Shown: positions 1-8,932 of the stretch, piece after piece | Numbering within the stretch: the stretch's first letter is position 1 | How the letters are laid out: the number at the start of each line of letters is the position of its first letter | From: Candidatus Thalassarchaeaceae archaeon | GTDB lineage: Archaea > Thermoplasmatota > Poseidoniia > Poseidoniales > Thalassarchaeaceae | Length of the DNA stretch: 64,000 bases | Reading direction: 5' to 3' | NCBI GenBank assembly: GCA_943841885.1 | Contig: CALSZZ010000002.1 | Span: 154,262 to 218,261, forward strand | The notes under the pieces: model-generated | What the model was told of the DNA's origin: nothing | Databases searched by the model: none | The model's input: only the letters and a program-made list of their open reading frames with translations | Position numbers and translations under genes: made by a program

Positions 1-294
1 AATTACTTGTTCTTCCCTAGGTACGGGTAATCGAAAAAGCCCAAATCCATTTTCACCATAGCGATGCGTCAAATCTGTATCTAGCTCTTTTGGGAGATTA
101 ATTATTTTAACTGCATCGCCAGGACATAATTTAGCGCGCGTGAAGCAAACCGGACAAGCCGTTTCTAAAATTCTAAATTTATTCTCTTCAAACTGAATAC
201 ATTCTGCTCCACAAGAACCAGCGTATTTTAATAAATAATTATACGCTGGACTGTTGGGTTTACAACGCTCATCTAGTAGTACGGCTACTCTCAT
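1..294 (-). CDS. Ribosome-recycling ATPase ABCE1 (Rli1), N-terminal part only
   Basis: This ORF is missing from the ORF track because the window edge cuts it. I translated 98 codons from ATG at 294 to base 1. The stretch IINLPKEL...HRYGENGF...RLPVP is the conserved linker from the iron-sulfur domain of ABCE1 into its first ATPase domain, so the identity is firm. ABCE1 splits archaeal and eukaryotic ribosomes after termination. The N-terminal domain normally has eight cysteines binding two 4Fe-4S clusters. Here only six are visible (about residues 11, 28, 32, 47, 50, 57): the CxxCxxCxxxCP motif reads CPVCFTRAKLCP, and the first motif is stretched. The ATPase domains lie outside the window. Confidence 0.9.
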   Translation of the reverse strand, partial: MRVAVLLDERCKPNSPAYNYLLKYAGSCGAECIQFEENKFRILETACPVCFTRAKLCPGDAVKIINLPKELDTDLTHRYGENGFGLFRLPVPREEQVI

Positions 295-354
295 TTTATC
301 TCTCCGTACAATTTACTCTGCCTCTTGTATTTAGATAGACTCTATTGTCCTATG

Positions 355-1605
355 TCAAACTGCCAAGAATCTGTATCTTATGTAAACATATCCTGCTAGT
401 AGAATTTTTTCAGTTTTAGATAGTTGAATTCTTTTAGAAAATACGTCTCCATTATTTTTCTTAATCTTTTTTAGAATTGAACTGTAGAATGCTGCCATTG
501 CTGCGGGGGAGTATCTTGATGATTTATCAAGTAAAGGAAGTAGTTTGAATGCTTTATCTCTATATTCATTTGCTCTCCTAATATAATTCTCTACGAAAGG
601 TTTCCAACCTGGATGATTATTTATTTCAGTATTATATAATATATCATCCTCAGTAATTCCATATTTTGCCAAATCATCTAAAGGTAAATATATTCTATTT
701 CTCTCAGCATCTTCCTTAACATCTCTAAGGATATTGACAAGTTGCATAAAAACTCCCCATGATTCAGCATATTCCTTCGCCTTTATATTATCATATCCAT
801 AAATTTCAATACAAACTAGGCCGACAGTAGATGCGACTCTGTAACAATAAGCATAGAGATCTTCAAATGTAACGTATCTGTTAGTATGAAAATCATCTTC
901 CATACCACTGACCATATCATCAAGTAACTGTTTTGGTATTCCAAAATTATTAACAGTATCTTTTATTGCCATAAAAATCGGATCCGTTGAAGTAACATCT
1001 TGATATGCTGTTGATAATTTCTTCCTGTAGTAAAATAACTGTGACATTTTTTCATTATAAGAAACTCTATCTAAAACAGTATTTTTATTACTCAGATTAA
1101 ATATATTATCTCGATATTCTATTGATTCCGGATCATCAGATGACCCTCCCGGAAAAATATCTATGAAATCACCATCTGCTATATCATCCGCTCTTCGGCA
1201 AAATGCATAATATGCACAAATAGCTTTTCTTTCATAGTCTGGAAGAAACTTAAACGAGTGATAAAAATTACCCGCTTCTCTACGCGTCAGTTCTTCACAA
1301 TAATCGTAAGCAGTAGAAATCATATTATGAGGTACCTGAGATTCTTCCCATATGGGGGCATCAATATATCTAAATGGATTTGTCAATTCACCTCTTGATC
1401 CTATGACTCCCATGAAGATGGCCCCTTCTCGTATAGTTTCGAGTGCAGTTATGCTGATTGCACGTGTTGCATCTTTTGTCATTTTTACTGCAGAGCGAAC
1501 GAGCTCAATCCTTTTAACTGAGTTTTCTGAATCAATTAAAGAAACACTGCCGTCATCTGAAAGGATTTCACCGCCGATAATTTCTGGCAACTGCTCTTCC
1601 CTCAT
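355..1605 (-). CDS. Squalene/phytoene synthase family protein (CrtB/HpnD-like)
   Basis: This is a head-to-head prenyl transferase that condenses two prenyl diphosphates. The core starts near residue 95 (AYDYCEELTRREAGNFYHSF) and carries the two Asp-rich metal-binding motifs DDIAD (about 140) and DVKED (about 295), followed by RIYLP. At 416 residues it is about 100 longer than a typical family member. The extra length is a non-matching N-terminal region, so the start might instead be the ATG at about 1323. A second family member lies 79 bp upstream on the same strand, as in two-enzyme squalene (HpnC/HpnD) or mixed squalene and carotenoid arrangements. Product chain length cannot be read from sequence. 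Confidence 0.82.
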   Translation of the reverse strand: MREEQLPEIIGGEILSDDGSVSLIDSENSVKRIELVRSAVKMTKDATRAISITALETIREGAIFMGVIGSRGELTNPFRYIDAPIWEESQVPHNMISTAYDYCEELTRREAGNFYHSFKFLPDYERKAICAYYAFCRRADDIADGDFIDIFPGGSSDDPESIEYRDNIFNLSNKNTVLDRVSYNEKMSQLFYYRKKLSTAYQDVTSTDPIFMAIKDTVNNFGIPKQLLDDMVSGMEDDFHTNRYVTFEDLYAYCYRVASTVGLVCIEIYGYDNIKAKEYAESWGVFMQLVNILRDVKEDAERNRIYLPLDDLAKYGITEDDILYNTEINNHPGWKPFVENYIRRANEYRDKAFKLLPLLDKSSRYSPAAMAAFYSSILKKIKKNNGDVFSKRIQLSKTEKILLAGYVYIRYRFLAV

Positions 1606-1684
1606 AGTTTACACATTAAGCGAGAACAATTCTTTCTTGAAGTTCACTATGGCTTGTTCTATTGAATATCATCACTTTCTAGAA

Positions 1685-2692
1685 TTATATCATATTCTTT
1701 CTGAGTAATTTTAAACTCTTATTTCTCGATAAAGATGCAAATAAAGCTCTTCTAAATATCTTCTTAATATCCTTTCTAGAAACTTTAATTCTGTTTCCGG
1801 CATCCAAAACGTTATTTTCAGTTAACATTATTAATGTTCTTTGCCCTATTAATATGGGTAAAAGACAAGATAATCTTAGCCTATATTCATTATTAGGTAA
1901 CAAGCCAACATACACTATTGCTTCTTTAAGGTAGTCATAGGTCTTAGAGATGTATGAATCATAAAGTGACCTAAATTCATTCATATTTTTTGAATCTAGT
2001 AAATCACCCGGTATCAAATTATATCTTAATAATTCATCTTCTGGTATGTAGCAACGTCCCATTAAGATGTCTTCTGGAATATCTCTTAGAATATTTATTA
2101 ATTGTAATGCCTTACCAAATTTTATTCCCTTTTCAAACAATTCCTTTCTTAATTCTTCGTTAGTATCAAATTGGTGATCTACAGACATATGTGTCCAGAA
2201 TTCACCTACACAACCAGCCACTGAGTAGGTATATTCATCTAATTCCTTTTCACTTTTTAGTGCAACGATGTTTTCCTTTGTGGGCATTCCAAATCTTTCT
2301 AAATCAAGTTTTTGACCTTCAATTATAATTTCTAAACACTTTCTAATTTTCATCCTATCTGAATCGTTTAATGAATTTGATTTTTCTAAATAATTAATTG
2401 GAATGTCGATATTTTTCAATAATTCTTTTTCTGCTAGATTCTCTTGAAGTACAGATAAGTCTGTTAAATCAGGCATTTCTTTTGTTACACCTTGGATTCT
2501 GTCACTATATATACTGATTAAATCAATAAGATTTTTATGATTTCCAACCCTTGAATCTGCAATGGTATCAGAAATTCTCGCAAGTAGATATGTCAAACCT
2601 ATTTGATTACGAATCTTTTTCGGGAGAACATTCAATGTTAGATAGAATGATCTAGACGTATCTTTTAGTAGAATATCTATGTCCCTTTCCAT
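1685..2692 (-). CDS. Squalene synthase-like prenyl transferase
   Basis: At 335 residues this is full length for the squalene/phytoene synthase superfamily. It starts with DTSRSFYLTLNVLPKKIR and has YLLARISDTIADS (first Asp motif) and LRDIPED followed by GRCYIP (second). The SRSFYLTL/DTIADS pattern is closer to squalene synthases than to phytoene synthases. It probably condenses farnesyl diphosphate to squalene or a related C30 product, but no desaturase or cyclase is visible to confirm this. The ATG at 2692 has a GTGAGG element about 8 nt upstream. It is co-directional with the CrtB/HpnD-like gene 79 bp downstream, so co-expression is likely. Confidence 0.8.
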   Translation of the reverse strand: MERDIDILLKDTSRSFYLTLNVLPKKIRNQIGLTYLLARISDTIADSRVGNHKNLIDLISIYSDRIQGVTKEMPDLTDLSVLQENLAEKELLKNIDIPINYLEKSNSLNDSDRMKIRKCLEIIIEGQKLDLERFGMPTKENIVALKSEKELDEYTYSVAGCVGEFWTHMSVDHQFDTNEELRKELFEKGIKFGKALQLINILRDIPEDILMGRCYIPEDELLRYNLIPGDLLDSKNMNEFRSLYDSYISKTYDYLKEAIVYVGLLPNNEYRLRLSCLLPILIGQRTLIMLTENNVLDAGNRIKVSRKDIKKIFRRALFASLSRNKSLKLLRKNMI

Positions 2693-2740
2693 TTTATTTG
2701 CCTCACTTGGAACTTCATCATTTTATTTATCAGAGATGAC

Positions 2741-2750
2741 CATATATCTA
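2741..2750 (-). promoter_or_regulatory. Possible TATA box for the squalene/phytoene synthase pair
   Basis: In the 116-bp gap after sucD the minus strand reads TAGATATATG, about 53 nt upstream of the ATG at 2692. That would give a leader of about 25 nt. This is a pattern match only. Nothing else in the gap is distinctive. Confidence 0.3.
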
Positions 2751-2808
2751 AGAATCTCCGTTTTATTATTATCATTGAAAAACTATCCATAAAGCTTCAT
2801 AATTTTTT

Positions 2809-3729
2809 TTATCTTAAGCCTGCTTCTTCAAGGGCTTTTACAAGTACATTGCCAATTTCTGAAGGATCTCGTGCAACATATATTCCTGCCCTTTCAAACG
2901 CAGCAAATTTTTCCTTTGCAGTACCCTTACCTCCTGATATTATAGCTCCTGCATGGCCCATTCTTTTTCCAGGGGGTGCAGTTGAACCAGCAACAAAACC
3001 AACTATGGGTTTACTCATATTTTTGGATGCCCATTCAGCAGCTTCTTCTTCTGCAGATCCTCCTATTTCACCAATTAGAACTACTGCTTCTGTCTGGGGA
3101 TCATTTTCAAATGCTTGTAAACAATCAATAAATCCTGTTCCATTTATCGGATCACCTCCTATGCCTACGCAAGTAGACTGCCCTTCTCCAACGCTCATGG
3201 TTTGTGCAACCGCCTCATAAGTCAATGTACCACTTTTTGACACGATTCCAATCCTTCCCTTTGCATGGATGAAACCAGGCATAATGCCAACCTTGCAACC
3301 TCCTTTTTCCCTTGGTGTTATTATTCCAGGACAATTTGGGCCTATTAACCTAACATTAGGGCACTTTCCAACATTTGCAACCGCATTAACCATATCAAGA
3401 ATAGGAATCCCTTCTGTAATGCAAACTACTAGTCCTCCGCCATTTGCCTGGAAGGCGTTAGCAGCCTCAATTATCGCTGCAGATGCAAAACGAGCTGGGA
3501 CATATATGACACTTACATTTGCATTAGTTTTTCCTATGGCTTCTTGCATGCTATTAAAAACAGATATTTCTTTTCCTGAGAAATTTAGTGTTTGCCCCCC
3601 CTTTCCTGGAGTAACTCCTCCTACTACATTAGTTTCATAATCTATCATCCTAGTTCCATGGAATGTACCTTGATTTCCAGTAATTCCTTGTATCAAAATT
3701 TTACTATTCTCATCTACCCAAATCGACAT
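2809..3729 (-). CDS. sucD: Succinyl-CoA ligase (ADP/GDP-forming) subunit alpha
   Basis: This subunit binds CoA and carries the phosphohistidine in the reversible conversion of succinyl-CoA to succinate with nucleotide phosphorylation in the TCA cycle. The N-terminal CoA-binding Rossmann domain ([15 protein letters not shown]) and the ligase domain with the active-site His in [17 protein letters not shown] are present. The 306-residue length is normal. The ATG shares a base with the sucC stop (TAATG), so the subunits are probably translationally coupled and made 1:1. With the citrate synthase at 24.7 kb it indicates an operating TCA cycle. Confidence 0.96.
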   Translation of the reverse strand: MSIWVDENSKILIQGITGNQGTFHGTRMIDYETNVVGGVTPGKGGQTLNFSGKEISVFNSMQEAIGKTNANVSVIYVPARFASAAIIEAANAFQANGGGLVVCITEGIPILDMVNAVANVGKCPNVRLIGPNCPGIITPREKGGCKVGIMPGFIHAKGRIGIVSKSGTLTYEAVAQTMSVGEGQSTCVGIGGDPINGTGFIDCLQAFENDPQTEAVVLIGEIGGSAEEEAAEWASKNMSKPIVGFVAGSTAPPGKRMGHAGAIISGGKGTAKEKFAAFERAGIYVARDPSEIGNVLVKALEEAGLR

Positions 3730-4937
3730 TATTGACTCCTCCTTGTTAATGACACAATCTTTTCTGCTCCTTCAGCAAGAGTATCTGCAGTAAAAACATT
3801 CAAATCGCTATTATTTAGGATATTTTTACCTTCGACATGATTTGTACCTGAAAATCTTACTACCAATGGAACATCCAAGCCGATTTCTTTCGATGCCTTA
3901 ATTACACTTTTTGCTACCATGTCACATTGAATGATGCCTCCAAAAATATTTACTAATATACCTTCGACATTTTCGTCTTCTAAAATTATTTCAAAAGCTG
4001 CAGTGATTGATTCACTGGTTGCTCCTCCTCCTATGTCCAAAAAATTTGCTGGCTCACTCCCATAAAGTTTTATCACATCCATTGATGCCATTGCAAGTCC
4101 TGCTCCATTTACTAGACAACCAATATTCCCATCTAATTTGACATATGATAATCCATACTTATCGGCTCTAATCTCTACTTCTTCTTCTTCCGATAAATCT
4201 CTTAATCCATCTCTCCATGGATGCCTAAATTCTGCGCTATCATCAAAACTAACCTTACCATCTAATGCAATAATTTCACCAGATACACTCTTCACAAGTG
4301 GATTAATTTCTATCATTGAACAGTCTTTATCTAAAAACATAGAATATAATGAATTCACCATTTCAACCATTTCATCTCTAGATTCGCCAGTAAGTCCTAG
4401 TAACTCAGAGAATTTGACTACTTCTTCATTTCTTAGGCCTTCCAACGGATCTGCCCATATTTTATGAATTGCCTCAGGTTTTTTCTCTGCTACTTCTTCA
4501 ATATCTACTCCTCCTTCAGTTGAACCCATTATTAATACTGATTTTGTATCTCGATCAATTAGAAGTGCTAGATAATACTCATGAGATATTTCACATCCAG
4601 ATTCGATGTATAGATTATTAACTATTTTTCCTTTTTCTCCTGTTTGTTTTGTTACTAACTTATTCCCGATTATGGATGATGCATATTTTCTGACTTCTTC
4701 TCTAGAGAATGCAATTTTCACTCCCCCTTCCATTATTTTTTCATTAGTATTTGGATCATAGAGTACGCCCTTCCCTCTTCCACCTGCATGAATCTGGCTT
4801 TTTACCGCTACTATGGTTGATTCTAATTCATCATATGCCTGTAATGCTTCATTTAGATTTGTACAATGTAATCCTTTAACCACCTTAACGCCAGAGTCAT
4901 AGAAAATAGCTTTGGCCTGATATTCGTGAATATTCAT
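3729..4937 (-). CDS. sucC: Succinyl-CoA ligase subunit beta
   Basis: This is the nucleotide-binding ATP-grasp subunit of succinyl-CoA ligase. The protein starts with the family signature [17 protein letters not shown], contains HAGGRGKG in the ATP-grasp domain, and ends with the CoA-ligase domain ([21 protein letters not shown]). The ORF track begins 20 codons earlier at 4997. I place the start at 4937 because family members begin MNIHEYQAK and a GAGGGGTG element sits about 10 nt upstream. It is the first gene of the sucC-sucD pair and diverges from the nucleotidyltransferase at 5039. Confidence 0.95.
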   Translation of the reverse strand: MNIHEYQAKAIFYDSGVKVVKGLHCTNLNEALQAYDELESTIVAVKSQIHAGGRGKGVLYDPNTNEKIMEGGVKIAFSREEVRKYASSIIGNKLVTKQTGEKGKIVNNLYIESGCEISHEYYLALLIDRDTKSVLIMGSTEGGVDIEEVAEKKPEAIHKIWADPLEGLRNEEVVKFSELLGLTGESRDEMVEMVNSLYSMFLDKDCSMIEINPLVKSVSGEIIALDGKVSFDDSAEFRHPWRDGLRDLSEEEEVEIRADKYGLSYVKLDGNIGCLVNGAGLAMASMDVIKLYGSEPANFLDIGGGATSESITAAFEIILEDENVEGILVNIFGGIIQCDMVAKSVIKASKEIGLDVPLVVRFSGTNHVEGKNILNNSDLNVFTADTLAEGAEKIVSLTRRSQ

Positions 4938-4970
4938 GCCATTCCCACACCCCTCTTGTCTTTGAAAGAT

Positions 4971-4984
4971 ACTGTATATATTGG
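4971..4984 (-). promoter_or_regulatory. Candidate TATA box of the sucCD operon
   Basis: The minus strand reads CCAATATATACAGT about 40 nt upstream of the sucC ATG at 4937, a plausible archaeal TATA position for a short leader carrying the GAGGGGTG ribosome-binding element. It lies in the 101-bp divergent intergenic region. Confidence 0.4.
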
Positions 4985-5038
4985 CGATATAGGTCAAACC
5001 AACGAAGAACTCAAAGGGTAATTAGTCTAGCACAAAGT

Positions 5039-5998
5039 ATGGAGGTTATTGTATTAGTAGGAGGGTTTGGAACACGTCTACGCCCTTGGACTGAAGATAG
5101 AGTTAAACCCTTACTTCCAATACTTGATAAAACATTATTGGAGCGTGTCATAGAAGTAGTCCCAGAAGATTTAGTTTCAAGAGTAATCATCGCTGCAGGC
5201 CATGGTGTACAACAAATTGAAAACTTCTTTGCCGATAATGAAACTAATTATGAAGTAGTTATATCAATAGAAAAAGAGGCTTTGGGCACGGGAGGGGCCG
5301 TCGGATTAGCTGCCCAAAAACTGAAAGAAACGGGACCAGTATTGATTTTAAATGGTGATTTAATTTCAAGTGTTAACGTTCGTAGCCTAATAGAACATCA
5401 CAATTTGACTGGCTCCAAGGCAACATTATCTCTTTGGGAAGTAGAAGACCCAAGTCGCTTCGGAGTTTGCGATTTAGATGAGGAAGGAATGATAAGAAGA
5501 TTCCAAGAAAAACCAGCCCCAGGGACAGAATTTTCCAACCTCATTAATGCTGGTTGTGTAGTAGTAAGTAGGGATTTGATTGAGAATTTTTCTAGTGATA
5601 AGCATAGCATGGAACGAGTAGTCTTCCCTCCTGTTGCCGAGTCTGGAAATATGGCAGGACTTGTTTTTTCAGGTTATTTCGTAGATGCAGGAACACCTTC
5701 TTCTTACATTGAAGCAGCACAAACTTGTATTCAAAATAATAGATTTACATCGGGAATTAGAGTTGCGGAATCATGGTATGGGGATGGAGTTTCAAACACT
5801 TCAAACTCTAATCGTTGCTCAATAGGAAGTAATGTAAATATCGAAGAATCAGCAATTTTATCAGACTGTGTTGTCTTAAAAAATGCTAAAATAGGTAACG
5901 GTGTTAAATTGGAAAGATGCTTAATTGGCGAAGGAGCAATTATTTCTGATAACACATTCTTATCCGACGCAGTGGTAAATCATTATGCTATATTATAG
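5039..5998 (+). CDS. Sugar-phosphate nucleotidyltransferase (NDP-sugar pyrophosphorylase)
   Basis: This enzyme transfers a nucleotide to a sugar 1-phosphate to make an NDP-sugar. The N-terminal Rossmann-like domain has LVGGFGTRLRPWT and a downstream KPLLP (nucleotide binding), and LILNGDLI supplies the metal-binding Asp near residue 105. The last 70 or so residues look like a left-handed beta-helix (repeated I/V-G-S/N turns such as CSIGSNVNIEES). The best guess is mannose-1-phosphate guanylyltransferase or glucose-1-phosphate thymidylyltransferase, but substrate cannot be assigned. Its stop overlaps an in-frame GTG of the next ORF (TAGTG). Confidence 0.85.
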   Translation: MEVIVLVGGFGTRLRPWTEDRVKPLLPILDKTLLERVIEVVPEDLVSRVIIAAGHGVQQIENFFADNETNYEVVISIEKEALGTGGAVGLAAQKLKETGPVLILNGDLISSVNVRSLIEHHNLTGSKATLSLWEVEDPSRFGVCDLDEEGMIRRFQEKPAPGTEFSNLINAGCVVVSRDLIENFSSDKHSMERVVFPPVAESGNMAGLVFSGYFVDAGTPSSYIEAAQTCIQNNRFTSGIRVAESWYGDGVSNTSNSNRCSIGSNVNIEESAILSDCVVLKNAKIGNGVKLERCLIGEGAIISDNTFLSDAVVNHYAIL

Positions 5999-6045
5999 TG
6001 AATTATCCCCGATATTGTCAAATTAGTTATCCTGTTCCGCAGTAT

Positions 6046-6708
6046 ATGGAAGAAAGACTGGTAGTGATTAATTTCAAAACTTATGAAGAAGCATTAGGGT
6101 TCTCTGCAGATAAATTAGCAAGAATTATGAGTAATTTAGAAACGGAAATTAGACTTATAGCTGTAGTTTCTCCATTCGACCTTTCATCAGTAGTTAGTGT
6201 AGCGCCAAATCTTGAAGTATGGACTCAACATTTAGATCCAATTTCATTTGGTTCGAATACAGGTTGGTTACATCCTGAAAACGCCATAGAAAGAGGTGCA
6301 AGTGGTACTTTAATAAACCATGCAGAACGCAAAGTGAGCATTGAACATATTGCCATGTTATTGGATCAGGTACCTGAGAATTTCACTGTCTGTGCTTGTG
6401 CCGCAAATATCAATGAGGCCGAAGCCATAAGTGCTTTGAAACCAACATTCGTTGCCGTTGAACCACCTGAACTGATAGGTGGAGATATTTCTGTAACTTC
6501 AGCAGATCCAAAAATTGTCTCCGGAACTGTAGAAGTTGTTAGAAAAATATCTAAAGATGTGCGCATATTATGTGGAGCAGGTGTAAAAAATGGTAATGAT
6601 GTTGCTAGGGCAATAGAACTTGGAGCCTCGGGAGTTTTACTTGCTAGTGGAGTAACCAAATCGTCTAATCCATCTAAATCGTTGGTTGATTTACTTTCTA
6701 AAATTTAA
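6046..6708 (+). CDS. tpiA: Triosephosphate isomerase, archaeal type
   Basis: Interconverts dihydroxyacetone phosphate and glyceraldehyde 3-phosphate. It is the short archaeal form (about 220 residues). Visible active-site elements are the Lys of VINFKTYEEA, the His of WTQHLDP, the Glu of VAVEPPELIG, and the phosphate loop CGAGVKNGNDV...GASGVLLAS. The ORF track starts at GTG 5998, overlapping the previous stop (TAGTG). I prefer ATG 6046 because archaeal TPIs begin a few residues before NFKTY and the extra 16 residues match nothing. Translational coupling to the upstream gene from the GTG remains possible. A U-rich tract follows the stop. Confidence 0.92.
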   Translation: MEERLVVINFKTYEEALGFSADKLARIMSNLETEIRLIAVVSPFDLSSVVSVAPNLEVWTQHLDPISFGSNTGWLHPENAIERGASGTLINHAERKVSIEHIAMLLDQVPENFTVCACAANINEAEAISALKPTFVAVEPPELIGGDISVTSADPKIVSGTVEVVRKISKDVRILCGAGVKNGNDVARAIELGASGVLLASGVTKSSNPSKSLVDLLSKI

Positions 6709-6735
6709 TTTCTATTTTTATTTTATTTATTTTTA
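6706..6735 (+). terminator. T-rich terminator after tpiA
   Basis: After the tpiA stop the plus strand reads several runs of 3-5 T separated by single A or C. This is typical of archaeal oligo-T termination, which needs no hairpin. Confidence 0.5.
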
Positions 6736-6740
6736 CGTCA

Positions 6741-6752
6741 ATTTACATAAAT
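6741..6752 (+). promoter_or_regulatory. Candidate TATA box for ppk2
   Basis: TTTACATAAATA sits about 50 nt upstream of the ppk2 ATG at 6799, right after the tpiA terminator tract. It implies a leader of about 25 nt. Pattern match only. Confidence 0.35.
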
Positions 6753-6798
6753 AAACCGCAGCCCTTTTCTCTAACTCATTTATCCGTTGGCGATTACA

Positions 6799-7614
6799 AT
6801 GTCAGATGAGGGCGCGACTGAAATTCAGAAAGTAAAAAAGAAAAACTACCAAAAAGAACTTTTTAGATTACAATTGGAGTTGATCAAATTACAAGAATGG
6901 GTCAAAGCTAAAGGGCTCAAAGTTGTAGTAATATTTGAAGGAAGGGATGCTGCAGGAAAGGGTGGTGTAATAAAGAGAATAACTCAATATCTAAATCCTA
7001 GGGTTGTAAAAGTTGCAGCATTACCTGCGCCTACTGAAAGAGAGAAGACTGAGTGGTACTTCCAGAGATATGTTGATCATTTGCCAGCTGCAGGGGAAAT
7101 TGTATTATTTGACAGAAGTTGGTATAATCGTGCAGGTGTAGAACGTGTGATGGGTTTCTGTACAGATAAGGAATATGAAGGTTTTTTACGCGCCTGCCCT
7201 ACCTTTGAAAGAATGCTAATTCGATCTGATACTATTTTGATAAAATATTGGTTTTCAGTTTCAGACGAAGAACAATTGAAGAGATTCAAGGCTAGATTGG
7301 CAGAACCTCACAAGAGATGGAAATTAAGCCCAATGGATTTAGAATCGCTTACTAGGTGGGAAGATTATTCAGAAGCCAAGGATAATATGTTTGCATATAC
7401 TGATACAAAAAGGTCACCATGGTATGTCGTTAATTCAGAAATCAAAAAACATGCCCATATAAATTGTATAAGCCATTTTTTATCTCTAATACCGTATGAG
7501 GACCTAACTCCAAAAGAAATAAAATTACCCAAAAGGAAAAAATCAACAGGATATATTCGTCCTCCTGAAGATGAACAAACCTTTGTTCCCGATTTTCATC
7601 TTAAATTGTTGTGA
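6799..7614 (+). CDS. ppk2: Polyphosphate kinase 2 (PPK2 family)
   Basis: Transfers phosphate between polyphosphate and nucleotides, usually making NDP or NTP from polyphosphate. It has the PPK2 P-loop VIFEGRDAAGKGGVIKRI (about residue 45), the Walker-B-like LFDRSWYNRAGVE, and the family stretch EPHKRWKLSPMDLESLTRWEDYSEAKD. The 271-residue single-domain form resembles class I PPK2. The track starts at TTG 6787; I use the in-frame ATG at 6799. The next gene starts 4 bp after the stop. A Pit phosphate transporter elsewhere in the window fits a polyphosphate economy. Confidence 0.93.
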   Translation: MSDEGATEIQKVKKKNYQKELFRLQLELIKLQEWVKAKGLKVVVIFEGRDAAGKGGVIKRITQYLNPRVVKVAALPAPTEREKTEWYFQRYVDHLPAAGEIVLFDRSWYNRAGVERVMGFCTDKEYEGFLRACPTFERMLIRSDTILIKYWFSVSDEEQLKRFKARLAEPHKRWKLSPMDLESLTRWEDYSEAKDNMFAYTDTKRSPWYVVNSEIKKHAHINCISHFLSLIPYEDLTPKEIKLPKRKKSTGYIRPPEDEQTFVPDFHLKLL

Positions 7615-7618
7615 AACT

Positions 7619-8872
7619 ATGAAATTTTTATCTTCCACGATTGTTATTATCATACTTATCTCTAGTGGGTGCTTAGGTATTTTCGAACATAATGTTGACG
7701 ACGACAACGATGGTTTTTTGAATGTAATTGATGATTTCCCTAATGATCCAGAAGAATGGATTGATACCGATGGAGATAGTATTGGAAATAATGCAGACTT
7801 AGATGATGATAATGATGGTTTTACTGACTCTCTTGAATTTGATTGTATTTCCAATCCATTAAATAATTCCTCAAAACCAATAGATATGGACAAAGATGGA
7901 ATTTGCGATATATTAGATGGAGATATTGATGGCGATAACTTACCCAATGTTTGGGAAATTAATAGAAACTTAAATCCATTCGATGCCAATGATTCTATTC
8001 TATGCCATGGATATGCCGAATATTGTTTAAGAAGTTATGATAATTTCACCTTTCCAGAGACTCATAATGCTTATTCAGCCTTAGAAGATGGAGTATTCAT
8101 GGGTGTAAATCATTACACTGGACTACAAGCACAATGGGATGGCGGAATCAGGGCTTTCATGGTTGATACACATCATGTTACAAGCGATAACAATGGCCCA
8201 GATGATGTGAGATTCTGCCATGGCTCTCCTAACTCTTTTCCTCATCCCTGCTCATATTCTGAAATAGATGCGTTCGAGTGGCTTACACTTCTCAATTCAT
8301 TAATGAATTCCAGTGGTAATAATTGTCCAATGTATTGTGGAGATGTTGTAACATTACTAATTGAAAATTATGTACCTGCAGAACATCTAAACAACCTCTT
8401 CAATAAAACTGGAATGTCCGATAGAATATATGTGCACAGTTTTGGAGATGTGTGGCCAGATATTGGAGACTTAATTTTAAGTGGGAAAGATTTAGTAGTT
8501 TTTTGGGAACAAACAGGAAATCAGCAATATCCTTGGTTACATGATTTTGGAGAATTTGGTTGGACTACTAACTACGGAGAAGATAATCAAAATGAAATGA
8601 AATGTACAATTCATCGAGGTAACGGTTCTCAACCTGTTTGGCACCTAAATCATTGGTTAACAAGTATTTTTGGTGTAGCCGACCCTTCAAGAAGCAATGA
8701 AGTTAATGATTACTATTTCCTATTAAATAGATCATTAGAATGTTGGGAAATAATGAATAATCGTCCAACTTTTATCGCTGTAGATTATTGGGAAGATGGA
8801 GAAATAACCAACGTCACCATCACTCTAAACAAAATGGAACATTGGTCCTCAGAAATACCTCCTCATCCTTAA
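7619..8872 (+). CDS. Secreted lipoprotein: TSP3-like calcium repeats plus PLC-like phosphodiesterase domain
   Basis: From ATG 7619, just after ppk2, there is a signal peptide ending in a lipobox-like SSGC (Cys near residue 18). Next are about 90 residues of Asp-rich thrombospondin-type-3-like repeats (VDDDNDGF, DTDGDSIGNNADLDDDNDG, DIDGDNLPN). A domain then resembles PI-specific phospholipase C X domains: FPETHNAYS, IRAFMVDTHH, HGSPN, LLIENYVP, VVFWEQ. The two His match the catalytic His positions of that fold. It probably sits on the cell surface and cleaves a phosphodiester or glycan-lipid substrate, with Ca2+ binding by the repeats. Substrate is unknown. The track start at 7571 would overlap ppk2 and bury the signal peptide. 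Confidence 0.72.
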   Translation: MKFLSSTIVIIILISSGCLGIFEHNVDDDNDGFLNVIDDFPNDPEEWIDTDGDSIGNNADLDDDNDGFTDSLEFDCISNPLNNSSKPIDMDKDGICDILDGDIDGDNLPNVWEINRNLNPFDANDSILCHGYAEYCLRSYDNFTFPETHNAYSALEDGVFMGVNHYTGLQAQWDGGIRAFMVDTHHVTSDNNGPDDVRFCHGSPNSFPHPCSYSEIDAFEWLTLLNSLMNSSGNNCPMYCGDVVTLLIENYVPAEHLNNLFNKTGMSDRIYVHSFGDVWPDIGDLILSGKDLVVFWEQTGNQQYPWLHDFGEFGWTTNYGEDNQNEMKCTIHRGNGSQPVWHLNHWLTSIFGVADPSRSNEVNDYYFLLNRSLECWEIMNNRPTFIAVDYWEDGEITNVTITLNKMEHWSSEIPPHP

Positions 8873-8932
8873 GATTCCTGAATGACTGATATAAACTAAA
8901 TCATAAAGCAGATTATCTATTGACTCGTCCGA

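Noticed and set aside
1352-1708. Plus-strand ORF of 118 residues overlapping the phytoene synthase gene start.
   Set aside because: It lies largely opposite a conserved gene and shows no motif; it is a shadow ORF.
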